Origin: Sandaracinomonas limnophila
GTDB lineage: Bacteria > Bacteroidota > Bacteroidia > Cytophagales > Spirosomataceae
Direction of reading: 5' to 3'
Assembly (NCBI RefSeq): GCF_004005965.1
Contig: NZ_SACY01000004.1
Location: 186,001 to 250,000, forward strand
Length of the DNA: 64,000 nucleotides
The notes below the pieces were generated by a model, which saw nothing but the letters and a program-made list of their open reading frames with translations, had not been told where the DNA came from and searched no databases. The translations under genes were made by a program, and so were the position numbers. Positions 1 through 7,500 of this stretch are shown one piece after another. The first letter of the stretch is position 1; each line of letters begins with the position of its first letter.

Positions 1-239
1 ACAAAACAACTTTGAGTTGGGTTGGTTCAGATGCAGACTCCAACACCTTGACTTATGAGGTATTTATAGATACAGATAGCAAGAAAGTTTTAAATCACGA
101 AATAAACCCCATTCAAGCACAAGGAAATACAAGTCTAAGTGTTACCCTAAAATCGGGCCAAATTTATTATTGGCAAGTAAAAACAAGTGATGGAGAATTG
201 AGTTCTTTTACTCAAGTGTTTTCATTTAGAACTATTTAA
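1..239 (+). CDS. C-terminal end of an FnIII-like secreted protein (5' truncated by window edge)
   Basis: The reading frame is open to the left edge of the window and stops at a TAA ending at 239, so only the last 79 or so residues are visible. The segment contains alternating beta-strand-like stretches ending in YYWQVKTSDGE and FSFRTI, which is the usual end of a fibronectin type III or similar Ig-like module (YYWRV-x-A-x-D-G pattern). An in-frame TTG at 12 could be read as a start, but the protein sequence upstream (KTTLSWVG) is already FnIII-like, so truncation is more likely. The next gene begins 9 bases later on the same strand, suggesting cotranscription. No function can be given beyond a probable extracellular or outer-membrane carbohydrate-associated role. 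Confidence 0.7.
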   Translation, partial: KTTLSWVGSDADSNTLTYEVFIDTDSKKVLNHEINPIQAQGNTSLSVTLKSGQIYYWQVKTSDGELSSFTQVFSFRTI

Positions 240-248
240 TTATTTACT

Positions 249-1172
249 ATGGAAAGAAGAGATTTTATTCAAAATTCATTGTTGGCAGGTTTCGCTGCTA
301 ACAATTCGACTTCTTTAAGTCTGCCGTCAAAACCAAAATTGGAACCCAAAATAAAATTAAGTGTTTCCAGTTATTCATATTGGCATTTTAAGGGGGATAG
401 ATTCCCCATAGAAAAGGTAATAGATGAGGCTGCAGCTTTAGGGTTAGAGGGGATTGATGTCTTGCACCGACAAATGGAGAGTGAAGAAAATTCTTATCTC
501 CAAAAACTAAAAAAACATGCCTTTTTGAATGGCATTGCCTTAACTTGTTTATCTATTCATCAAGGATTTGTGACACCAGATAAGTCGGAACTAAAAAAAC
601 ATGTAGACCATACAATACATTGTATAGAGTTGGCCTATAAAATGGGCATCCCTTGCTTGCGTTTGAACACTGGCCGATGGAATACCATCAAATCCTTTGA
701 TGAATTAATGGCCAATAGAGGTATTGAACCTATTTTACCTGGTTACACGGAAGATGATGGATATAAATGGTGTGTAGAGGGAATTCAGCAATGTTTAGCC
801 AAGGCAGAAGAATGTGGTGTTTTGTTGGCTTTGGAAAACCATTGGGGATTAGGCTCCACACCAGAGGGCATGTTAAGAATTCATGATACTGTAAATTCTC
901 CGTGGTTGGGATTATTGATGGACACGGGTAATTTCCTAGAAAATCCATACGAAAAATTAGAAAAAATTGCTCCTAAGGCAAGTTTTGTACAAGCCAAAAC
1001 CTATTACGGTGGTGGCGAATGGTACAGCCTAGAATTGGATTATCCGAGAATCATCAACATCCTTAAAAAAGTAAATTACCAAGGCTATGTTTCGATAGAG
1101 TTTGAAGGAAAAGAGGATCCAAAATCAGGAGTTAGAAAAAGTGTAGAATTATTGAGAAAGGCCTTAAGTTAG
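249..1172 (+). CDS. Sugar phosphate isomerase/epimerase-like TIM-barrel protein with Tat-like signal
   Basis: This 307-residue protein belongs to the xylose isomerase-like TIM-barrel superfamily (AP_endonuc_2 fold). The N-terminus MERRDFIQNSLLAG carries a twin-arginine pattern (RRDFIQ), so export through Tat is likely, although the hydrophobic stretch is short. Metal and sugar-binding signatures are visible: LALENHWG in the middle, GLLMDTGNF, a conserved AKTYYGGGEW segment, and a final GYVSIEFEGKEDP whose Glu is typical of the last barrel strand. Family members isomerise or epimerise sugars, and in Bacteroidota some Tat-exported relatives are thought to act on 3-keto-glycosides. The substrate is not evident. 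It probably forms a transcript with the upstream FnIII-like gene. Confidence 0.85.
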   Translation: MERRDFIQNSLLAGFAANNSTSLSLPSKPKLEPKIKLSVSSYSYWHFKGDRFPIEKVIDEAAALGLEGIDVLHRQMESEENSYLQKLKKHAFLNGIALTCLSIHQGFVTPDKSELKKHVDHTIHCIELAYKMGIPCLRLNTGRWNTIKSFDELMANRGIEPILPGYTEDDGYKWCVEGIQQCLAKAEECGVLLALENHWGLGSTPEGMLRIHDTVNSPWLGLLMDTGNFLENPYEKLEKIAPKASFVQAKTYYGGGEWYSLELDYPRIINILKKVNYQGYVSIEFEGKEDPKSGVRKSVELLRKALS

Positions 1173-1194
1173 AAATTTCACCCCCATAAAACAC

Positions 1195-1220
1195 AAAACC
1201 CCAGCATTGCTGCTAGGGTT
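1195..1220 (-). terminator. Hairpin terminator of tRNA-Phe
   Basis: Read on the minus strand just after the tRNA, AACCC and AGCA arms pair with TGCT and GGGTT around a 4-base loop with one mismatch. A T-rich tract (TTTTGTGTTTT) follows on the minus strand. This is a plausible intrinsic terminator for the tRNA; the hairpin could also serve the convergent plus-strand isomerase gene that ends at 1172. Confidence 0.6.
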
Positions 1221-1224
1221 GTTG

Positions 1225-1297
1225 TGGTAGATCCCAGACTCGAACTGGGGACACACGGATTTTCAGTCCGATGCTCTACCAACTGAGCTAATCCACC
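1225..1297 (-). tRNA. tRNA-Phe (anticodon GAA)
   Basis: The reverse complement folds as a 73-nt cloverleaf. The acceptor arm GGTGGAT pairs with ATCTACC, the D-arm contains AGCTCAGTTGGTAGAGC, the anticodon loop is CTGAAAA with anticodon GAA, and the T-arm carries GTTCGAGTC. CCA is not encoded; the sequence after the discriminator A is CAAC. Confidence 0.97.
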
Positions 1298-1301
1298 GTT
1301 G

Positions 1302-1320
1302 GTCCCGTGTCATTCGGGAC
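1302..1320 (-). other. Stem-loop in the 5' leader of pre-tRNA-Phe
   Basis: A perfect 6-bp inverted repeat, GTCCCG and CGGGAC with a 7-base loop, lies between the tRNA-Phe promoter and the mature 5' end. The predicted transcript start (about 1315-1317) falls at or just inside its upstream arm, so the hairpin could be part of the leader or could overlap the start site. Confidence 0.5.
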
Positions 1321-1322
1321 TG

Positions 1323-1353
1323 CAAAAATACGAAAAATATTTATTCGAACAAA
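1323..1353 (-). promoter_or_regulatory. Bacteroidota-type promoter of tRNA-Phe
   Basis: On the minus strand TTTG (1350-1353) is followed after 19 bases by TATTTTTG (1323-1330). This matches the Bacteroidota primary sigma consensus TTTG-N19-TAnnTTTG, and it sits about 25 bases upstream of the mature tRNA. Confidence 0.8.
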
Positions 1354-1355
1354 TT

Positions 1356-1379
1356 AGAGAGGAAAAAATATTCCTCTCT
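1356..1379 (-). terminator. Candidate terminator hairpin of the GMC oxidoreductase operon
   Basis: AGAGAGGAA (1356-1364) and TTCCTCTCT (1371-1379) form a perfect 9-bp stem around a 6-base loop. It lies 28 bp past the stop of the GMC gene. The T-run after it is poor, so it may be only an inverted repeat; the tRNA-Phe promoter starts immediately beyond. Confidence 0.45.
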
Positions 1380-1406
1380 TCTCTTGTTTCTCCTCTCTCG
1401 TATCTA

Positions 1407-3104
1407 TTAAAGATTCTTCTTCTTTAACTCACTTACGGCAAAATCAGCAGCACGTGCCGTCAAAGCCATGTAGGTTAAAGATGGGTTCACACATGAAGCA
1501 GAAACCATACCTGCGCCATCGGTTACAAATACGTTTTTCGCTGCCCAAACTTGATTGTTTTTGTTCAATACAGAGTTGCGCTTGTCGCTACCCATTCGAG
1601 CAGTACCCATTTCGTGAATACCTAAACCAATATGTGTATTTTGATTATTATACGCATTGATATTTTTGAAACCAGCAGCTTCTAACATTTCCGCTGCATC
1701 GTTCATCATGTCGATACGCATCTTGTTTTCATTATCCCCCAAATTGGCTTCAAACTCAAGCACTGGCAAGCCCCACTTGTCTTTTTTGTCTTTGCTCAAT
1801 TGGAAACGGTTATTTGGATCTGGTAAAATTTCACCGAAGCCTCCAAAACCGATTGTCCACTGTCCTGGCATAGTCAATTGCTCTTTCAAGTCAGCTCCAA
1901 AACCTTCCATTCCTACGCCACGGCCCCAGCCTTCGCGACTTGCTCCACCTTGGTAACCGAATCCGCGGTGGTAATTACGCTTGTCTTTGCCCCAGTTACG
2001 GAAACGAGGAATGTATAATCCGTTAGGACGAGAGCCAAATGCATAATCTTCAACAAATCCGTCAATGGTTGCACTTGCACCTACTCCTAAGTGGTGGTCC
2101 ATGATGTTTCTTCCTAATTGATCTGACTCATTGGCAAAGCCCGAGTTCATCAAAATAGATGTTGAACCAATTGCACCTGCATTTAAGAAAATGATTTTTG
2201 CAAAATATTCTTTCGACTCTAATGTATTTTGGTCAATTACTCGAACCCCTTTTGCTTTGGCATTTTTCTCATCATATAATACCTCTGCAACAATTGCATT
2301 GTGCACCATTGTCATACGACCTGTAGCTGCAGCACATGGTAAAGTAGCAGATAGAGAAGAGAAATATCCACCATACGGACAACCTCTCATACATCTGTTA
2401 CGGAATTGACAAGAGCTACGACCAATTTTGGTGTGATGTGGTTGTGGATCCGTTAAGTGTGCCACGCGACCGATTGTCACCGGACGACCCAATTTGTCTA
2501 ACACCTTATTTTTGAAATGTACCTCAGGCGCTTGCATGGCCATTGCTGGTAAAAATTCAGAATCTGGTAATACATCTAATCCTTCTCTTTGTCCAGAAAT
2601 ACCAGCAAATTTTTCTACATAGGAATACCAAGGCGCTAAATCTTCGTAACGAATTGGCCAGTCGATAGCGATACCTTCTTTGCCATTTGCCATAAAATCT
2701 TCCTTGTTCCAACGGTAAGTTTGGCGACCCCATAACAAAGATTTTCCTCCTGTATGGTAAGCGCGGATCCAATCGAATCCACCTTTTTTCTCAATGTATG
2801 GATTTTGTTTGTCGTTTTCGAACAAATAACGGTGCTCCTCGTTGGGCGTATAACCCGTACGCATTCCAGCCCAATATTCTTCTGCTGCCATGGTAGTTGG
2901 GCGACCGCGGTGGTCAAATTCCCATGGATTTTTCATTGCTGTTTCGTAGCCTTCAATGTGCTTGATTTCACGACCACGCTCCAGTACTAAAACTTTCAAA
3001 CCTTTTTCAGTTAATTCTTTGGCAGCCCAGCCACCCGAAATACCAGAACCTACCACAATGGCATCGAATGTCTGGCCTTTAATTGCATTTATATTTAAAT
3101 TCAT
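1407..3104 (-). CDS. GMC-family FAD-dependent oxidoreductase (sugar dehydrogenase catalytic subunit)
   Basis: This 565-residue flavoprotein opens with a dinucleotide-binding motif VVGSGISGG (about residues 17-25), lacks any signal peptide, and ends with the GMC C-terminal domain, including HEMGTARMG with the catalytic His region and NPSLTYMAL. A Cys-rich loop, CQFRNRCMRGCPYGGY, in the middle resembles the cysteine cluster of gluconate/sorbitol and pyranoside-3-dehydrogenase flavoproteins, where it can hold an Fe-S centre or disulfides. The gene lies 13 bp after a small subunit of the gluconate 2-dehydrogenase subunit 3 family that has a Tat signal, so the pair is probably co-exported as a complex (hitchhiker mechanism). 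The likely role is periplasmic oxidation of sugars. Substrate and electron acceptor are unknown; no cytochrome c gene is adjacent. Confidence 0.9.
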   Translation of the reverse strand: MNLNINAIKGQTFDAIVVGSGISGGWAAKELTEKGLKVLVLERGREIKHIEGYETAMKNPWEFDHRGRPTTMAAEEYWAGMRTGYTPNEEHRYLFENDKQNPYIEKKGGFDWIRAYHTGGKSLLWGRQTYRWNKEDFMANGKEGIAIDWPIRYEDLAPWYSYVEKFAGISGQREGLDVLPDSEFLPAMAMQAPEVHFKNKVLDKLGRPVTIGRVAHLTDPQPHHTKIGRSSCQFRNRCMRGCPYGGYFSSLSATLPCAAATGRMTMVHNAIVAEVLYDEKNAKAKGVRVIDQNTLESKEYFAKIIFLNAGAIGSTSILMNSGFANESDQLGRNIMDHHLGVGASATIDGFVEDYAFGSRPNGLYIPRFRNWGKDKRNYHRGFGYQGGASREGWGRGVGMEGFGADLKEQLTMPGQWTIGFGGFGEILPDPNNRFQLSKDKKDKWGLPVLEFEANLGDNENKMRIDMMNDAAEMLEAAGFKNINAYNNQNTHIGLGIHEMGTARMGSDKRNSVLNKNNQVWAAKNVFVTDGAGMVSASCVNPSLTYMALTARAADFAVSELKKKNL

Positions 3105-3117
3105 CTTATGCTGCTAA

Positions 3118-3729
3118 TTATTGGTAAAGAAATGCTTTTTGTCCAGCCTTGTATTTAGTTGGCTCAAATTTGCCCGGAATTGGCTCATATACAAAAGAAG
3201 CTTTAACGCCTGCCTCAGAAGTATAATATCCTAAAAGAGTTAATTCTTTTATCAAGCGCCAGAATGGTACGCCCTGAGTGCCTTCCAAAACTTCTTTATC
3301 AACGTTATCGCCAACTTTAACTTGGGAAGCCTTGTAAGATTTCATTAATTCTGCTGTATCCGCTTCCAATAATTTTAAAAGGGAAACTTGTGCTTTTGCA
3401 TCTAATCCTAAAAATCCAGCTTTTTCCAAATTTTTAACTCCTGTCATAAAGCTTTTTTGTTCTGGTGCTTTGTAACAATCGTTAATCATTTTTTCAATGA
3501 ATGCTGGAACGCCTGCATCTATAGCACCCGCTGTGGTAGTTTTTGGAATGATGTGCTCCGCTACAGCTGCGATAATTTTGCTTTGCGCTTCTGTCAGACT
3601 CAAAGCTGCTGCATTGAATGGATTAGAGGTTGAATTCTGTGACCTCTCCATCGCAAACAATGTAGGTGCGGTAAAAGCCCCGCCCAACATCATAGCAATA
3701 CGCGAGACTGCCTCTCTTCTATTTACCAT
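3118..3729 (-). CDS. Gluconate 2-dehydrogenase subunit 3 family protein (Tat-exported small subunit)
   Basis: The 203-residue protein starts with a twin-arginine signal, NRREAVSRIAMMLGGAF, followed by an Ala-rich cleavage region. The body contains the helical subunit-3 pattern: LSLTEAQSKIIAAVAEHIIP, then GVPAFIEKMINDCY, and near the end FWRLIKELTLLGYYTSE and GAFEPTKYKAG-like text typical of the family. Family members are the small subunits of membrane-linked FAD sugar dehydrogenases. It precedes the GMC catalytic subunit, which has no signal of its own, so it probably carries the partner through Tat. A TAAATTTG promoter element lies 40 bp upstream of the start. Confidence 0.9.
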   Translation of the reverse strand: MVNRREAVSRIAMMLGGAFTAPTLFAMERSQNSTSNPFNAAALSLTEAQSKIIAAVAEHIIPKTTTAGAIDAGVPAFIEKMINDCYKAPEQKSFMTGVKNLEKAGFLGLDAKAQVSLLKLLEADTAELMKSYKASQVKVGDNVDKEVLEGTQGVPFWRLIKELTLLGYYTSEAGVKASFVYEPIPGKFEPTKYKAGQKAFLYQ

Positions 3730-3769
3730 AATAAAAATATTAAAATTGTTAAGTAATTTTCTAGAACCT

Positions 3770-3777
3770 CAAATTTA
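3770..3777 (-). promoter_or_regulatory. Possible -7 element of the GMC dehydrogenase operon
   Basis: TAAATTTG on the minus strand matches TAnnTTTG and lies about 40 bases before the small-subunit start codon. No convincing -33 element is visible. Confidence 0.4.
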
Positions 3778-3805
3778 CAAGATTTTCGCAGGAATAAAAT
3801 TATTT

Positions 3806-4585
3806 TTAGGCGATTTTGTACTCTATGCCTATTTCATCTGCAATCTTTTTTAAAATTTCCTCGGAACTAGCCTCTTTGGAAAAACGTATGGGTTCTCTAA
3901 ACTCCACTTGAAGCGTGGTGTTGCGTTTTTTTAGCAGTAATCCCTTTTTATCAAAGGCTCTTCTAAATCCATTGATTCGAACAGGAACCACGATGGGATT
4001 TTCACTGGTAATTAAATGGGATGTGCCTTTACGAATTGGGGCAAACGCTTTAGTTGTGCCTTGTGGAAATGAAATAACCCAACCGCATTGAAGGCCCTGT
4101 TTGATTTTTTTGATAGCTCCAACATCTACTCCACGTGCAACGTCTTGTCCAGCGGCCCGCCAAGATCGATTTACCAAAATAGCCCCTGCTTGTGCAAATA
4201 ACTTAGGCAGGATTCCATCGTTTTTCATTGTTTCAGTGGCAGCCACGTAAAACAAGTTAGAACGTGGGGCTAATAAGTAAATTGGAAATTTAATCGTATT
4301 TCTGAACCCCCATTTTACGGAAAAGAAAATGTGGTACAGGCAAATCACATCCATGAAATACGTTTGGTGATTGGGAAGAAAAAGGACATTATTTTCGGGT
4401 AAATCCTCTAAATATTCCGTCCCGGTGATTTCCATTTTATTATAAAATCTAAGTCGATTATAGGTTATTGCACCCATAATACCCATTACAATCCGCTTAA
4501 ACAAAATTGGATTTCCAAATGGATCCCGCTCACCAATACCGAGGGTGTCCATAAATTGAAATAATTTTGTAAGCTTTGACTTCAT
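3806..4585 (-). CDS. plsC: 1-acyl-sn-glycerol-3-phosphate acyltransferase (PlsC-like)
   Basis: This 259-residue enzyme acylates lysophosphatidic acid at the inner membrane in phospholipid synthesis. Block I reads LPNHQTYFMDV near residue 72, block II includes RSNLF and the preceding LAPR, and block III reads FPQGTTKAFAPIRKGTSHL. Both core motifs deviate from the textbook: the His and Asp of block I are separated by five residues rather than four, and block III has Gln where FPEGT is usual. I believe NHQTYF-type variants occur in other Bacteroidota, so this may be a phylum-specific subgroup. The start is 1 base after the stop of the large secreted protein gene, so the two are cotranscribed. 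Confidence 0.85.
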   Translation of the reverse strand: MKSKLTKLFQFMDTLGIGERDPFGNPILFKRIVMGIMGAITYNRLRFYNKMEITGTEYLEDLPENNVLFLPNHQTYFMDVICLYHIFFSVKWGFRNTIKFPIYLLAPRSNLFYVAATETMKNDGILPKLFAQAGAILVNRSWRAAGQDVARGVDVGAIKKIKQGLQCGWVISFPQGTTKAFAPIRKGTSHLITSENPIVVPVRINGFRRAFDKKGLLLKKRNTTLQVEFREPIRFSKEASSEEILKKIADEIGIEYKIA

Positions 4586-4586
4586 A

Positions 4587-7500
4587 TCAAAATCCTCCTT
4601 GTTTTGATTTTGTTTTGGGTTTTGGTGTTTCTTTAGGCTTCTCTACCTGTTTTTTTGTTTTTTGGCTAGGTGTAACCTTCCGATAATAAGAGGTAAATCT
4701 CTTCAAAAAGGCATCTTTTTCGTCAGCAGCGGCTTCTACAATTCTGATTTGCCCTTTATCTTTTTTACCATTCTTCACTAAATCACGAACCACTCCTAAG
4801 AAAGCGTTGTCGGAAGAATAAACTCCCAATTCTCCCTCAAAATACGCAAAAAAATACCACAAATCTTCAGAAATTTCCCAATATCCGTAAAACTCTTCTT
4901 TATTTGGCTTTTTTATGACTTCCATAAAGCCCTTGATTTGGCTATTAATATCCACGTTTCCAACATTCACGATGGAAATGGGGCCGCTTGAATAAAATGC
5001 AGAAGTGTTAGGTAGCCAAGACCAATCTACTCGAGAAAAATTTATAGTTTTTCCAAATTCAGGATTCACCAGATGCAAGGGTACATGATCTTTGTCCATT
5101 TTGAGCATAGTAGCTTCTGGTATTTTTTGGTCTAAAATAAGTTGAGCCCTGCGTAAATAGTCGTCTCTTTGTTCGGGTTCATCGGAGGAGTTTTCAGAAG
5201 GGCCTTCGTCTAAGAAGTGTTTCACAATTTTTTCCCCCATATTTTTCAATAATTCTGGCGCAAATGGAAATTGCAAACTCAGCCATGTGTTAAGTCGGGG
5301 TAAAAGGGTGTCGGTTGACATGACCAAATTACCAGCTGCTTTCAACAATTTATTCCCTTCAAAAAAATGAATTGGGCCATACGCATTAAACTGCCGTTCC
5401 TTGAAAAGCAATTCTGTTTTACTTTGCTTGCCTTCAATGACAAATCGGTCCTTTTCTTCGGTTACTGAGCCTTCGGCAGAAAAGACAATAGGATCTTGGT
5501 CATCTGATTGGGGGCCTAAAAAAGTAGGGTATAATTTATTTTGTTCGTTGATAAAAATTCCGGCAGTTACCGGTCTTCCATTTTCATCGTTCAAAGATTC
5601 ATTGAGTTGAAGTTTAGGCGCTTCTCCAGGTTTTGGTTCAAAAGGAATCCAGCCCGTACGAAGTCCGGATAAGCCTAAATTGGGACGAACAAAGCCTTTG
5701 AATTGAATAAACTCTTTGTTGGATTCTAACAAAACATCGCCTTTAAACCATTGATGGGGCGTAATGGATAAATTATTTTTTTCACCAAAATGTGCTTCTG
5801 CTTTTACAAAACTTTCATCCGTTGATTTGGCGCCTGGTACAAACTCAAATTGTTTGAAGCGAATCAAAATGGAGTCTCCTGAACTTCTTGGAAGAAGGTA
5901 GTCTCCTTCTCCTCTGAAATAATTTTCATTTGCATCTATTACTTGCAAATTGTTTAAAATATGACGCTCATTTTTAGCATCTAAAACAGCTTTTGCATTT
6001 TGAAAAGGCTTAAATTTTCTGTCTTTTTGTATACCAAATTGGCCTTTAAATGGATAAATCAAACTGGGTCCAATGGATACATTTTCCACTCCTCCCAATT
6101 GTAAAAATTCAAGTTTCAGGTCATAATCGGCAGATTTTGCCGTAATTGTTCCCTTGCCTGTTGATGAGCCCTGTAGATTTGAAATGGATAAAGAATCTGA
6201 AATCTGTGTGCTGTCTGATTCCCATGCGCTGAGAACGAATCCCTTTTTGTTGGATAATTTAAAGTGTCGATTTTCAATATCCCAGGTCGCTTCCAAACCA
6301 TTACTTTGGTATCCGATAAATGGAAAAACAATTTGAGCTTCATCACTTGAATTTTTAGGTGCACGAAAATTAATCTTCTTTTGTTTGAGGTCAGATTCGG
6401 CAGCAATTTCTGGGGAGTAAATAGCCGGTTTAAATTGCTTCAAATTTTTTCCAATTCTCAATTTAGCGTTTGAGGTTTTCCAATTGTTTGCATAAAATTC
6501 AAAGCTATCAGAAATAAAATAGCCTTCCTGCTGTATCAATTCTCCTTGTCCAAATACATTTTTTTGATGTATTTTAAGCGTTCCATTTAATTCTGCAACA
6601 TTGTTATACAATTTAAAATTGTTTTTGATAGGCTGAATAATCAACGAATCCGTTGATTTTTCCCAATACAAATTATGACTTAAAAAACTTGCTTGTGGTA
6701 AATAATTATAGGGAGCTATTGATGTTATTTTACCCGATATTCCTTTTGAATTGAGAGAATCGGGGTAAAAAAATACATCTTTTGAGTCGGAAGAGATTCC
6801 CAATAATTGCAATTGACCAGGGCCATGAAGTCCCGATTTTTCCATAGCAAGCTTGCCCGTGTTTTGGAACTTTCCTTTTTTTGCATAAATATCTAAGGAC
6901 AATTTAGACCGGTATTGAAATCCCAAAGAAAGGTCTTCCATATATTCCAAGTTAGTCTTTAAGGGTGGGAAGATTCCGTCTGAAATAAATGCCCCTTCAA
7001 AAGTTATTTCCTTATTTAAAAGACTGTCCAGCTGAATGGATGGCACCTGAAAATAGTTTTTAGTGGAATACACGCCATTTGCCCTCCAATCTTCATTGAA
7101 GTAGGCGGTTACTCCTTTGGGAATAATTAATTTGGGGAATGCTTTATTCGCAATACGCCCCGATTTGTTGTTGGGAGGACTCAGCAAAATGCTTCCAGAT
7201 TCGTATTTCAATTCTGACCCGACTTCCTTGTTTGATAGGCTCCCGTCTTTTTTGAGGGGGAAGAAGGTTATGGAGTCAATTTTATCAAAATTGATAGTAA
7301 ATTTGCTGAAATCAAATCTAAAATCGGGTCCTCTGAATCGATAATTACCAATTTTCACTTCCCCGTCCAGGTCAAAATCTCTGCCTTTGGTAAATACTAA
7401 TTGCTTATTTTGGGGTCTAAACGCGGCGTGAAGGGAATCTGAAACCATGATTTCGTTTACTCCATTAACCGCCAATTGCTTGTTTTGAAGGTTGATTGAC

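Noticed and set aside
1-239. A complete small protein starting at TTG 12
   Set aside because: The FnIII-like pattern continues upstream of the TTG, so this is the end of a longer protein.
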